Origin: Streptomyces sp. TLI_105
GTDB taxonomy: Bacteria; Actinomycetota; Actinomycetes; Streptomycetales; Streptomycetaceae
Assembly (NCBI RefSeq): GCF_900105415.1
Contig: NZ_FNSM01000001.1
Span: 4,182,501 to 4,246,500 of the forward strand
Reading direction: 5' to 3'
Length of the DNA stretch: 64,000 bases
Position 1 is the first letter of the stretch. Each line of letters starts with the position of its first letter. The position numbers were made by a program, and so were the translations under genes. Under the pieces are notes generated by a model. That model was not told the DNA's origin. It did not search any database and saw nothing but the letters and a program-made list of their open reading frames with translations. Positions 25,716 to 33,191 of this stretch are shown here, piece after piece.

Positions 25716-26305
25716 CCACGGCCAAGCGCGACACGTACACCCCCGAGACGCTGCTCTCGGTCGCGGTGCGGGTCTTCAACGAGCGCGGTTACGACGGCAC
25801 CTCGATGGAGCACCTGTCCAAGGCGGCCGGGATCTCGAAGTCCTCGATCTACCACCACGTGGCCGGCAAGGAGGAGCTGCTGCGGCGGGCGGTCAGCCGA
25901 GCGCTCGACGGGCTCTTCGCGATCCTCGGCGAGCCGGGCGCCGGGCGCGGCCGGGCCGTCGAGCGGGTCGAGTACGTCACGCGGCGGACCGTCGAGGTGC
26001 TGATAGCGGAGCTGCCGTACGTGACGCTGCTGCTGCGGGTGCGGGGGAACACCGCCACCGAGCGGTGGGCGATGGAGCGCCGCCGCGAGTTCGACCACAA
26101 GGTGGCCGATCTGCTGAAGGCCGCCGCCGCCGAGGGCGACCTGCGGGCCGACGTGGACATCCGGCTCGCGACCCGGCTCCTCTTCGGCATGATCAACTCG
26201 CTGGTGGAGTGGTACCGCCCGCACCCGGACACGACGGCGGAGCGGGAGCAGCTCGCCGAGACCGTCGTCCACCTGGCCTTCGACGGGCTGCGGACGGCCC
26301 GCTGA
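25712..26305 (+). CDS. paaR: TetR-family regulator, probable PaaR
   Basis: A 197-residue TetR repressor. The HTH is in residues 10-55 (LLSVAVRVFNERGYDGTSMEHL...SKSSIYHHVAGKEELL in two parts), followed by an all-helical ligand domain. It overlaps paaH by ATGA. Three palindromes of the published PaaR type occur at paaA, paaN/paaH and the nearby dehydrogenase operon, and this is the only TetR gene in the window. The best reading is a phenylacetyl-CoA-responsive repressor of those promoters. The name is by context and motif, not experiment. Confidence 0.85.
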   Translation: MTTAKRDTYTPETLLSVAVRVFNERGYDGTSMEHLSKAAGISKSSIYHHVAGKEELLRRAVSRALDGLFAILGEPGAGRGRAVERVEYVTRRTVEVLIAELPYVTLLLRVRGNTATERWAMERRREFDHKVADLLKAAAAEGDLRADVDIRLATRLLFGMINSLVEWYRPHPDTTAEREQLAETVVHLAFDGLRTAR

Positions 26306-26508
26306 GACGTCTTACGGGCCGCTGAGCCGCCCCTGCCGGGCCTGGGGGCGTGGCGCCGCCCTCTTTGCAGGGCCTCGGGGGCTCCGTGGCCGCCCCTGTC
26401 CGGGCCTCGGGGCTCCGTAGCTGCCCCTGGCCCGGGGCCTGGGGCTCCGCGTCGGCCCGCGGCCCCGCTGATCCCCCGTACGGCCCACCGCGGGCTCGGT
26501 GGGCCGGG
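26306..26508. repeat. Degenerate ~32-bp GC-rich tandem repeats between convergent genes
   Basis: About four imperfect copies of a roughly 32-bp unit (core GGGCCTCGGGGCTCCG followed by GCCGCCCCTG-like text) run from 26338 to about 26460, between the stops of paaR and the AsnC gene. No coding function is supported. Repeats with short inverted segments at convergent ends may act in termination. Confidence 0.6.
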
Positions 26509-27048
26509 TCAGCGGCCCGGGGTGCGGGGGTCCGGGTCCAGGTCCGTCTCCTCGAAGACCAGCAGGGTCCGGGTCGAGAGCACCTCCGGGATCGACTGGA
26601 GCTTGGTGAGCACCAGCTCGCGCAGGGTCCGGTTGTCGGGGGTGTGGACGAGCAGCAGGACGTCGAAATCGCCGCTGACCAGGGCGATGTGCGCGGCTCC
26701 CGGCAGGGCCTGGAGCTGTTCGCGCACGGTCCGCCAGGAGTTCTGGACGATCTTGAGCGTGATGTAGGCGGAGGCCCCGTGCCCCGCCCGCTCGTGGTTG
26801 ACGCGGGCGCTGAAGCCGCGGATCACCCCGTCGTCGATGAGCCGGTTGATCCGCGCGTACGCGTTGGCCCGGGAGACGTGCACCCGCTCGGCCACGGAGC
26901 GGATCGAGGCGCGACCGTCCGTCTGCAGGATGCGGAGGATGTCGCGGTCGATGGCGTCCAGCGGGCGGGCCGGAGGCCCTGTGGATCCCGCCGTCGGCGC
27001 CGGGGCGACGACCTGCTCCCAATCGTCGGCCATTTGTTCATCCGCCAT
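26509..27048 (-). CDS. Lrp/AsnC-family transcriptional regulator (BkdR-like)
   Basis: A 179-residue feast/famine regulator: N-terminal HTH (about 35-85, with ASIRSVAERVHVSRANAYAR), then an RAM effector-binding domain (90-170, AYITLKIV...VSGDFDVLLLVHT). It is divergent from the 2-oxoacid dehydrogenase operon, the normal place for BkdR, which responds to branched-chain amino or keto acids. It starts at ATG 27048, which follows a GGCGGGGG sequence. The shared 186-nt upstream region also contains a PaaR-like site and two DnaA-box-like sequences. Confidence 0.9.
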   Translation of the reverse strand: MADEQMADDWEQVVAPAPTAGSTGPPARPLDAIDRDILRILQTDGRASIRSVAERVHVSRANAYARINRLIDDGVIRGFSARVNHERAGHGASAYITLKIVQNSWRTVREQLQALPGAAHIALVSGDFDVLLLVHTPDNRTLRELVLTKLQSIPEVLSTRTLLVFEETDLDPDPRTPGR

Positions 27049-27093
27049 GTGCCCCCGCCTCTCTCCGGTGGACGACCTGCCCTCATCCCAGGC

Positions 27094-27115
27094 TGTGGAG
27101 AACCGTTTGTCCACA
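27094..27115. promoter_or_regulatory. Inverted pair of DnaA-box-like sequences
   Basis: TTCTCCACA on the minus strand (27094-27102) faces an exact TTGTCCACA on the plus strand (27107-27115), forming a near-palindrome CTGTGG...CCACAG. It lies between the divergent AsnC and E1-alpha genes. Confidence 0.5.
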
Positions 27116-27149
27116 GGCTGGAGGTGCCTGTAGCCAAAATGCCTCCACG

Positions 27150-27163
27150 ACCGAACAATCGGT
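27150..27163. promoter_or_regulatory. PaaR-like operator 3 (2-oxoacid dehydrogenase operon)
   Basis: ACCGAACAATCGGT differs from operator 2 by a single base in the centre and keeps both ACCG/CGGT ends. It lies 72 nt before the E1-alpha start and 102 nt from the AsnC start. Confidence 0.65.
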
Positions 27164-27234
27164 AGGTGAGGCGCGCCACACTCGCGCCACCCGCCTTCGG
27201 GTCTTATGCCCGCTCCCATGAGGAGGTGGACTCG

Positions 27235-28383
27235 TTGCAACAGCGCAGTTCGACAGTCCAAGAGCCGCCCGGTGCCGTCCCCGCTGACCGGCACACCCCG
27301 CCGACGTGGCAGCCGCGTACCGACCCCGCCCCGCTGCTGCCGGAGGCCGAGCCGCTGCGCGTGCTCGGCACGGACGCCGTGGCCGACGCCGACCCCGCGC
27401 TGCTGCTCCGGCTCTACGCGGAGCTGATCCGCGGCCGCCGGTACAACACCCAGGCCACCGCCCTCACCAAGCAGGGCCGGCTCGCCGTGTACCCGTCCAC
27501 CACCGGCCAGGAGGCGTGCGAGATCGCCGCCGCCCTCGCCCTGGAGGAGCGGGACTGGCTCTTCCCCTCGTACCGCGACACCCTGGCGGCCGTCGCCCGG
27601 GGCCTCGACCCCGTCCAGGCCCTCACGCTGCTGCGCGGCGACTGGCACACCGGGTACGACCCGCACGAGCACCGCATCGCGCCGCTCTGCACGCCCCTCG
27701 CCACCCAGCTCCCGCACGCCGTGGGCCTCGCCCACGCCGCCCGCCTCAAGGGCGACGACGTCGTGGCCCTGGCCATGGTCGGCGACGGCGGCACCAGCGA
27801 GGGCGACTTCCACGAGGCGCTGAACTTCGCCGCCGTCTGGCAGGCCCCCGTGGTCTTCCTCGTGCAGAACAACGGCTTCGCGATCTCCGTGCCGCTCGCC
27901 AAGCAGACCGCGGCCCCCTCCCTCGCCCACAAGGCCGTCGGGTACGGCATGCCGGGCCGGCTCGTCGACGGGAACGACGCGGTCGCCGTCCACCAGGTGC
28001 TCACCGAGGCCGTGGCCCGCGCGCGGCGCGGCGGCGGCCCCACCCTCGTCGAGGCGATCACCTACCGGATCGACGCCCACACCAACGCCGACGACGCGAC
28101 CCGCTACCGGGCGGCCGACGAGGTCGAGGCCTGGCGGGCGCACGACCCGATCCTCATCCTCGAACGGGAACTGACGGAGCGTGGACTGCTCGACGAGGAC
28201 GGCAGGCGCGCGGCGGCCGAGGCCGCCGAGACGATGGCGGCGGAGCTGCGCGAACGGATGAACGCCGACCCGGTGCTCGACCCGATGGAGCTCTTCGCCC
28301 ACGTCTACGCGGAGCAGACGACACAGCTGCGCGAACAGGCGGCGCAGCTGCGCGCCGAGCTCGAAGCCGAGGGTGAGGCGTGA
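27235..28383 (+). CDS. 2-oxoacid dehydrogenase E1 component alpha subunit (BCKDH type, copy 2)
   Basis: A 382-residue thiamine-diphosphate subunit of a branched-chain-type 2-oxoacid dehydrogenase. The TPP motif is GDGGTSEGDFHEALN ending in QNN, and the phospho-loop-like region YRIDAHTNADDATRYR is present. I place the start at TTG 27235, because a perfect AGGAGG (27221-27226) lies 8 nt upstream. GTG 27226 is too close to that box, and the longer GTG 27166 start has no such site. It forms an operon with E1-beta and E2. A PaaR-like site upstream and the AsnC neighbour leave the substrate open: branched-chain keto acids or phenylpyruvate. Confidence 0.88.
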   Translation: MQQRSSTVQEPPGAVPADRHTPPTWQPRTDPAPLLPEAEPLRVLGTDAVADADPALLLRLYAELIRGRRYNTQATALTKQGRLAVYPSTTGQEACEIAAALALEERDWLFPSYRDTLAAVARGLDPVQALTLLRGDWHTGYDPHEHRIAPLCTPLATQLPHAVGLAHAARLKGDDVVALAMVGDGGTSEGDFHEALNFAAVWQAPVVFLVQNNGFAISVPLAKQTAAPSLAHKAVGYGMPGRLVDGNDAVAVHQVLTEAVARARRGGGPTLVEAITYRIDAHTNADDATRYRAADEVEAWRAHDPILILERELTERGLLDEDGRRAAAEAAETMAAELRERMNADPVLDPMELFAHVYAEQTTQLREQAAQLRAELEAEGEA

Positions 28384-29429
28384 TGACGACCGCGACGACC
28401 GGCCCCACTGCGGCCAAGGCCGGCGGGAACGCCGCCAAGCCGAAGCCCGCCACGATGGCGCAGGCGCTCCAGCGCGCCATGCGCGACGCGATGGCCGAGG
28501 ACCCGACCGTCCATGTGATGGGCGAGGACGTCGGCACCCTCGGCGGCGTCTTCCGGGTCACCGACGGGCTCGCCAAGGAGTTCGGCGAGGACCGGTGTAC
28601 GGACACCCCGCTGGCCGAGGCGGGCATCCTCGGCGCGGCCGTCGGCATGGCCATGTACGGCCTGCGGCCGGTCGTGGAGATGCAGTTCGACGCGTTCGCG
28701 TACCCGGCGTTCGAGCAGCTGCTCTCCCACGTGGCGAAGATGCGGAACCGCACCCGCGGCGCGATGCCGATGCCGATCGTCATCCGCGTCCCGTACGGCG
28801 GCGGGATCGGCGGCGTCGAGCACCACAGCGACTCCTCCGAGGCCTACTACACGGCCACGCCGGGACTGCACGTCGTCACCCCGGCCACCGTCGAGGACGC
28901 CTACGGGCTGCTGCGCGCGGCCATCGCCTCCGACGACCCGGTGGTCTTCCTGGAGCCCAAGCGGCTCTACTGGTCCAAGTCCGACTGGTCCCCCGAGGCG
29001 CCCGCGCCCGTCGAGCCGATCGGCAAGGCCGTCGTGCGGCGCCGGGGCACCGGGGCCACCCTGATCACCTACGGTCCCTCGCTGCCGGTCTGTCTGGAGG
29101 CGGCGGAGGCCGCCCAGGCCGAGGGCTGGGACCTGGAGGTCGTCGACCTGCGCTCGCTCGTGCCGTTCGACGACGAGACCGTCTGCGCCTCGGTGCGACG
29201 CACCGGCCGCGCGGTCGTCGTCCACGAGTCGACCGGCTTCGGCGGCCCCGGCGCGGAGATCGCCGCGCGCGTGACCGAGCGGTGCTTCCACCACCTGGAG
29301 GCGCCGGTGCTGCGGGTCGCGGGCTTCGACATCCCGTACCCGCCGCCGATGCTGGAGCGGCACCACCTGCCGGGCGTGGACCGGGTCCTGGACGCGGTGG
29401 CGCGACTGCAGTGGGAGGCGGGGAGCTGA
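28383..29429 (+). CDS. 2-oxoacid dehydrogenase E1 component beta subunit (copy 2)
   Basis: A 348-residue transketolase-like beta subunit. Family stretches are MGEDVGTLGGVFRVTDGL, DTPLAEAGILGAAVGMAMYG, RIPYGGGIGGVEHHSD-like PYGGGIGGVEHHSDSSEAYY, and a C-terminal ERCFHHLEAPVLRVAGFDIPYPPP in pieces. ATG 28383 overlaps the E1-alpha stop by one base (TGATG). GTG 28380 would give a GTGA overlap and is equally possible. The next gene overlaps by 1 nt. Confidence 0.92.
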   Translation: MTTATTGPTAAKAGGNAAKPKPATMAQALQRAMRDAMAEDPTVHVMGEDVGTLGGVFRVTDGLAKEFGEDRCTDTPLAEAGILGAAVGMAMYGLRPVVEMQFDAFAYPAFEQLLSHVAKMRNRTRGAMPMPIVIRVPYGGGIGGVEHHSDSSEAYYTATPGLHVVTPATVEDAYGLLRAAIASDDPVVFLEPKRLYWSKSDWSPEAPAPVEPIGKAVVRRRGTGATLITYGPSLPVCLEAAEAAQAEGWDLEVVDLRSLVPFDDETVCASVRRTGRAVVVHESTGFGGPGAEIAARVTERCFHHLEAPVLRVAGFDIPYPPPMLERHHLPGVDRVLDAVARLQWEAGS

Positions 29430-30829
29430 TGGCACAGGTCCTTGAGTTCAAGCTGCCCGACCTCGGCGAGGGACTCACCGAGGCCGAGATCGTGCGCTGG
29501 CTGGTCGCCGTCGGCGACGTCGTCGCCATCGACCAGCCGGTCGTCGAGGTCGAGACGGCCAAGGCCATGGTCGAGGTGCCCTGCCCGTACGGCGGTGTCG
29601 TCACCGCCCGGTACGGCGAGGAGGGCACCGAACTGCCCGTCGGCGCACCGCTCCTGACGGTCGCCGTCGGCGGCACGGGCGCGCCGGAGGAGCTCGCGGA
29701 GGCCGCTCCGGGAGCGGCCCCCACGGAGGGCCGGGCCGACGCCGAGTCGGCCGTCTCCTCGGAGTACTCGGGCAACGTGCTCGTCGGCTACGGCACGGCC
29801 GGCCCCGCCGCCCGCCGTCGCCGGGTGCGGCACACGAACCCGGCGGCCGCCCAGGCGCAGGCGGCCGCTCCGGCGCCGGTCGCGGGACAGGCTTCGGCCA
29901 CCGCCCGGACCCCTGCGGCCGCTCCGGTGGCCGGTGGGCACGCGGGCCCGGTGCCCGTCATCTCGCCGCTCGTGCGGAAGCTGGCCCGCGACCGGGGCCT
30001 CGATCTGCGGGAGGTGCGCGGATCCGGCCCCGAGGGGCTGATCCTGCGGGCCGACGTGGAGCTGGCCCTCGCGGCCCTGGAGCAGCCGGCCGCGGCCCCG
30101 ACGCCCGCCCCGGGCGCCGCCGTGGCCCCCGTCGCGACGGCCGGCGAGCGGGTTCCGCTGCGCGGGGTCCGTGGCGCGGTGGCGGACAAGCTGTCCCGCA
30201 GCCGTACGGAGATCCCCGACGCGACCTGCTGGGTCGACGCCGACGCGACCGAGCTGATGGCGGCACGGACGGCGATGAACGCGGCCGGCGGGCCGAAGAT
30301 CTCGCTGCTCGCGCTCCTCGCGCGCATCTGCGTCCACGCCCTGGCCCGGTTCCCCGAGCTCAACTCCACGGTGGACACGGCCGCCCGGGAGATCGTCCGG
30401 CTGCCGTCCGTGCACCTCGGTTTCGCCGCCCAGACCCCGCGCGGGCTCGTCGTCCCCGTGGTCAAGGACGCGGGGAGCAGGACGGCGGAGTCGCTGACGG
30501 CGGAGTTCGCCCGCCTGACGGAGGCGGCCCGGCAGGGCGCGATCACCCCGGCCGATCTGACCGGCGGCACGTTCACCCTGAACAACTACGGGGTGTTCGG
30601 GGTCGACGGCTCCACGCCGATCATCAACCACCCCGAGGCCGCCATGCTCGGGGTCGGCCGGATCATCCCCAAGCCCTGGGTCCACCAAGGCGAACTGGCG
30701 GTCCGTCAGGTGGTGCAGCTCTCGCTCACCTTTGACCACCGCGTCTGCGACGGCGGCACGGCGGGCGGCTTCCTGCGGTACGTGGCGGACTGCGTCGAGC
30801 AGCCTGCCGTCCTGCTCCGCACGGTCTGA
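29429..30829 (+). CDS. 2-oxoacid dehydrogenase E2 acyltransferase (copy 2)
   Basis: A 466-residue dihydrolipoyl acyltransferase. Residues 1-78 form a lipoyl domain, with the modified Lys in VEVETAKAMVEV. An Ala/Pro linker follows, then a peripheral subunit-binding domain at about 172-208 (ISPLVRKLARDRGLDL). The catalytic domain from about 235 ends with DHRVCDGGTAGGFL, which contains the active-site His and Asp of HxxxDG. It completes the E1a-E1b-E2 operon; no E3 gene is present, so a shared lipoamide dehydrogenase elsewhere is assumed. A terminator follows after 8 nt. Confidence 0.93.
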   Translation: MAQVLEFKLPDLGEGLTEAEIVRWLVAVGDVVAIDQPVVEVETAKAMVEVPCPYGGVVTARYGEEGTELPVGAPLLTVAVGGTGAPEELAEAAPGAAPTEGRADAESAVSSEYSGNVLVGYGTAGPAARRRRVRHTNPAAAQAQAAAPAPVAGQASATARTPAAAPVAGGHAGPVPVISPLVRKLARDRGLDLREVRGSGPEGLILRADVELALAALEQPAAAPTPAPGAAVAPVATAGERVPLRGVRGAVADKLSRSRTEIPDATCWVDADATELMAARTAMNAAGGPKISLLALLARICVHALARFPELNSTVDTAAREIVRLPSVHLGFAAQTPRGLVVPVVKDAGSRTAESLTAEFARLTEAARQGAITPADLTGGTFTLNNYGVFGVDGSTPIINHPEAAMLGVGRIIPKPWVHQGELAVRQVVQLSLTFDHRVCDGGTAGGFLRYVADCVEQPAVLLRTV

Positions 30830-30837
30830 CGAGGAAC

Positions 30838-30867
30838 GGCCGCACCGGACCCCCACCCGGTGCGGCC
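30838..30867 (+). terminator. Terminator of the first dehydrogenase operon
   Basis: An 11-bp perfect inverted repeat GGCCGCACCGG/CCGGTGCGGCC (30838-30848 and 30857-30867) with an 8-nt loop, starting 8 nt after the E2 stop. Confidence 0.85.
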
Positions 30868-30881
30868 GTCCGGTGCGCGTC

Positions 30882-30966
30882 GGTCGACCGCGTGGCCGGT
30901 CGACCGCGTGGCCGGTCGACCGTGCGGTCGTTCGCGTGGCCGGTCGACCGTGCGGTCGTTCGTGCG
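30882..30966. repeat. Tandem repeats carrying four GGTCGACC palindromes
   Basis: Two 16-bp units (GGTCGACCGCGTGGCC) are followed by two 24-28-bp units (GGTCGACCGTGCGGTCGTTC...). Each unit starts with the 8-bp palindrome GGTCGACC. They fill the space between the E2 terminator and mobA. They could be an array of protein-binding sites or a neutral repeat. Confidence 0.7.
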
Positions 30967-31029
30967 GGACCGTCTCAGCAAGGGAGACGGGCCCGTCGGC
31001 GAGGGGACCGGGCGGCCCATACTGCTGGG

Positions 31030-31884
31030 GTGATCACCGCATACGACGCCGTCGTGCTCGCCGGGGGCGCCGCCCGGCGCCTCGGCGGCTCCGACAAGCC
31101 AGGGGTACGGGTCGGGGGCCGGACCCTCCTCGACCGGGTGCTCGCGGCCTGTCCCGACGCCGGCCGGACCGTGGTCGTCGCGGCCCCCCGCCCGACCGCC
31201 CGCCCCGTCCGCTGGACCAGGGAGGACCCGCCCGGCGGCGGCCCGCTGGCCGCGCTCGACGCCGGCGTCCGGGAGACCGGCGCCGACATCCTCCTCGTCC
31301 TCTCCGCCGACCTGCCCTTCCTGGACGGAGCCGCCGTCCGTCGCCTCCTCGACGCGCTCGACGCGACCCCCGGGGCCGAGGCCGCGCTCCTCACCGACGC
31401 CGAGGGGCGGGACCAGCCGCTCGTCGCCGCGTACCGCCGCGCCCCGCTCCTGCGTGAACTGGCCCTCATCACCGGCCGACGAGGCACCCTCGAAGGCGGT
31501 CCGCTGCGTCTCCTCACCGGGGGACTGAGCCTCACCCGGGTCGCCGCGGCCCCCCTGGCCTCCTTCGACTGCGACACCTGGGAGGACATCGCCACGGCCC
31601 GGGCCCGCATCAGGGAGCATGGGACCGTGCTGGATGAATGGATCACCGCAGTCAAGGACGAACTGGGCATCGAATTGGACGTCGACACCGGCGTGCTGCT
31701 CGACCTCGCCCGTGACGCCGCCCACGGCGTGGCCCGCCCCGCCGCGCCCCTGACCACCTTCCTGGTCGGCTACGCGGCCGCCCGCGCGGGCGCCGAGGGA
31801 GGGCCGGAGGCCGTCGCCGAGGCCGCCCGCAAGGCCGCGGCGCTCGCGCAGCGCTGGGCCGCCGAGCAGGACGAGACCGGATGA
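31030..31884 (+). CDS. mobA: MobA-like molybdenum cofactor guanylyltransferase fused to DUF6457
   Basis: A 284-residue protein. The N-terminal NTP-transferase domain (1-195) has LAGGAARRLGGSDKP, PPGGGPLAALDAG and SADLPFLDG. This is the MobA signature for attaching GMP to molybdopterin. The last 88 residues (from TVLDEWITAVKDELG) form a separate small helical domain of the DUF6457 type, often found near molybdenum genes. The start is GTG 31030; no strong Shine-Dalgarno is seen beyond GGGG. The stop overlaps moeA by 4 nt, supporting a cofactor role. Confidence 0.87.
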   Translation: MITAYDAVVLAGGAARRLGGSDKPGVRVGGRTLLDRVLAACPDAGRTVVVAAPRPTARPVRWTREDPPGGGPLAALDAGVRETGADILLVLSADLPFLDGAAVRRLLDALDATPGAEAALLTDAEGRDQPLVAAYRRAPLLRELALITGRRGTLEGGPLRLLTGGLSLTRVAAAPLASFDCDTWEDIATARARIREHGTVLDEWITAVKDELGIELDVDTGVLLDLARDAAHGVARPAAPLTTFLVGYAAARAGAEGGPEAVAEAARKAAALAQRWAAEQDETG

Positions 31885-33188
31885 CTTCGAAGGAGCCCCT
31901 TCCCGTGGCCCCCGGAACCGCCACCGGCGCCAAGGCCGGGACGCCGCACCGGGCCACCGCCTGGCCCGAGGCCAGGGCCGCCGCAGCCCGCGCCGGGAGC
32001 ACCGCGCGGGCCGGCCGGGAGCCGCGGCGCCTCCCGCTCGGGCAGGCCCTCGGCCAGGTCCTGGCCGAGCCGCTCCTCGCCCTCACCGACCTGCCCTCCT
32101 TCGACACCTCCGCCATGGACGGCTGGGCCGTCGCGGGCCCGGGCCCCTGGGCCGTCCGCGCGGAGACCCCCGTCCTCGCAGGTCACGCGCCCGTCGCCGC
32201 CCTGACCGACGGCGAGGCCGTACGGATCGCCACCGGCGCCCCCGTCCCGCCCGGGACCACCGCCGTCATCCGTACCGAGCACTCCCGTACGGAACGGACC
32301 GGACCCCTCCCCGGGCCGGGCCTTCTGCTGCACGCGCTGCGTGACGTGGTCTCCGGGCAGGACATCAGGCCCCGGGGTCAGGAGTGCCGGTCCGGCGACG
32401 AGCTCCTGCCCGTCGGCACCGCCGTGACCCCCGTCGTGCTGGGCCTCGCCGCAGCCGCCGGTTACGACGCGCTCCCCGTGCCGCCGCGCCCCCGCGTGGA
32501 GGTCCTCGTCCTCGGCGACGAGCTGCTCACGGCCGGTCTCCCCCACGAGGGGCTCATCCGTGACGCCCTCGGCCCGATGCTAGGTCCCTGGCTCGCGGCG
32601 CTCGGCGCCGAGGTGCTCGCCACCCGGCGGATCGGCGACGACGCCGAGGAGCTGTACGCGGCCGTCACGGGCTCCGCCGCCGACCTGGTGGTCACCACGG
32701 GAGGCACCGCCGCCGGACCCGTCGACCACCTTCACCGGGTCCTCGACAAGGCGGGCGCCACGCTCCTGGTCGACGGGGTGAAGGTACGCCCCGGCCATCC
32801 AATGCTCCTCGCGGCCCTGGGCGGCGGTCGCCACCTCGTCGGCCTGCCCGGCAACCCGCTCGCCGCCGTCTCCGGGCTCCTCACGCTCGCCGAGCCGCTC
32901 CTCGCCGTCCTGGGCGGCACCTCTCCCGCCGAGGGCCGTGCCCCCGTCCTGGACGAGGTGCACGGGCATCCCCACGACACCCGGCTCGTCCCGGTCGTCC
33001 GCCGGGCCGAGCGGCTCGTTCCGCTGCGCTACAACGGGCCCGCCATGCTCCGGGGCATCGCCGTCGCGGACGGCATGGCCGTCGTCCCGCCCGGCGGCGC
33101 CCGGTCCGGCCAGGAGCTGGACGTCCTCGACCTTCCCTGGCCGCCGACGTCGGGCGCCGTACCGGCCCAAGGAGCGTGTTTCACGTGA
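31881..33188 (+). CDS. moeA: Molybdopterin molybdenumtransferase MoeA
   Basis: A 435-residue enzyme that inserts molybdate into adenylated molybdopterin. Landmarks are SFDTSAMDGWAV, IATGAPVPPGTTAVIRTEH (parts), VLVLGDELL, TTGGTAAGPVDHL and KVRPGHPMLLAALGGGRHLVGLPGNPLAA (parts). The TTGGTAAGPxD stretch replaces the common TTGGVSVGxxD. The ATG overlaps the mobA stop. The last codons run into a parS palindrome, and the TGA overlaps the start of the K+ channel gene. Confidence 0.93.
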   Translation: MTSKEPLPVAPGTATGAKAGTPHRATAWPEARAAAARAGSTARAGREPRRLPLGQALGQVLAEPLLALTDLPSFDTSAMDGWAVAGPGPWAVRAETPVLAGHAPVAALTDGEAVRIATGAPVPPGTTAVIRTEHSRTERTGPLPGPGLLLHALRDVVSGQDIRPRGQECRSGDELLPVGTAVTPVVLGLAAAAGYDALPVPPRPRVEVLVLGDELLTAGLPHEGLIRDALGPMLGPWLAALGAEVLATRRIGDDAEELYAAVTGSAADLVVTTGGTAAGPVDHLHRVLDKAGATLLVDGVKVRPGHPMLLAALGGGRHLVGLPGNPLAAVSGLLTLAEPLLAVLGGTSPAEGRAPVLDEVHGHPHDTRLVPVVRRAERLVPLRYNGPAMLRGIAVADGMAVVPPGGARSGQELDVLDLPWPPTSGAVPAQGACFT

Positions 33189-33191
33189 AAC
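33178..33191. promoter_or_regulatory. parS site 1
   Basis: The 14-bp palindrome GTTTCACGTGAAAC is the core ParB-binding sequence. The extended 16-mer matches 15 of 16. It spans the last moeA codons and the first codons of the channel gene, so it is conserved inside coding DNA. Confidence 0.9.
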
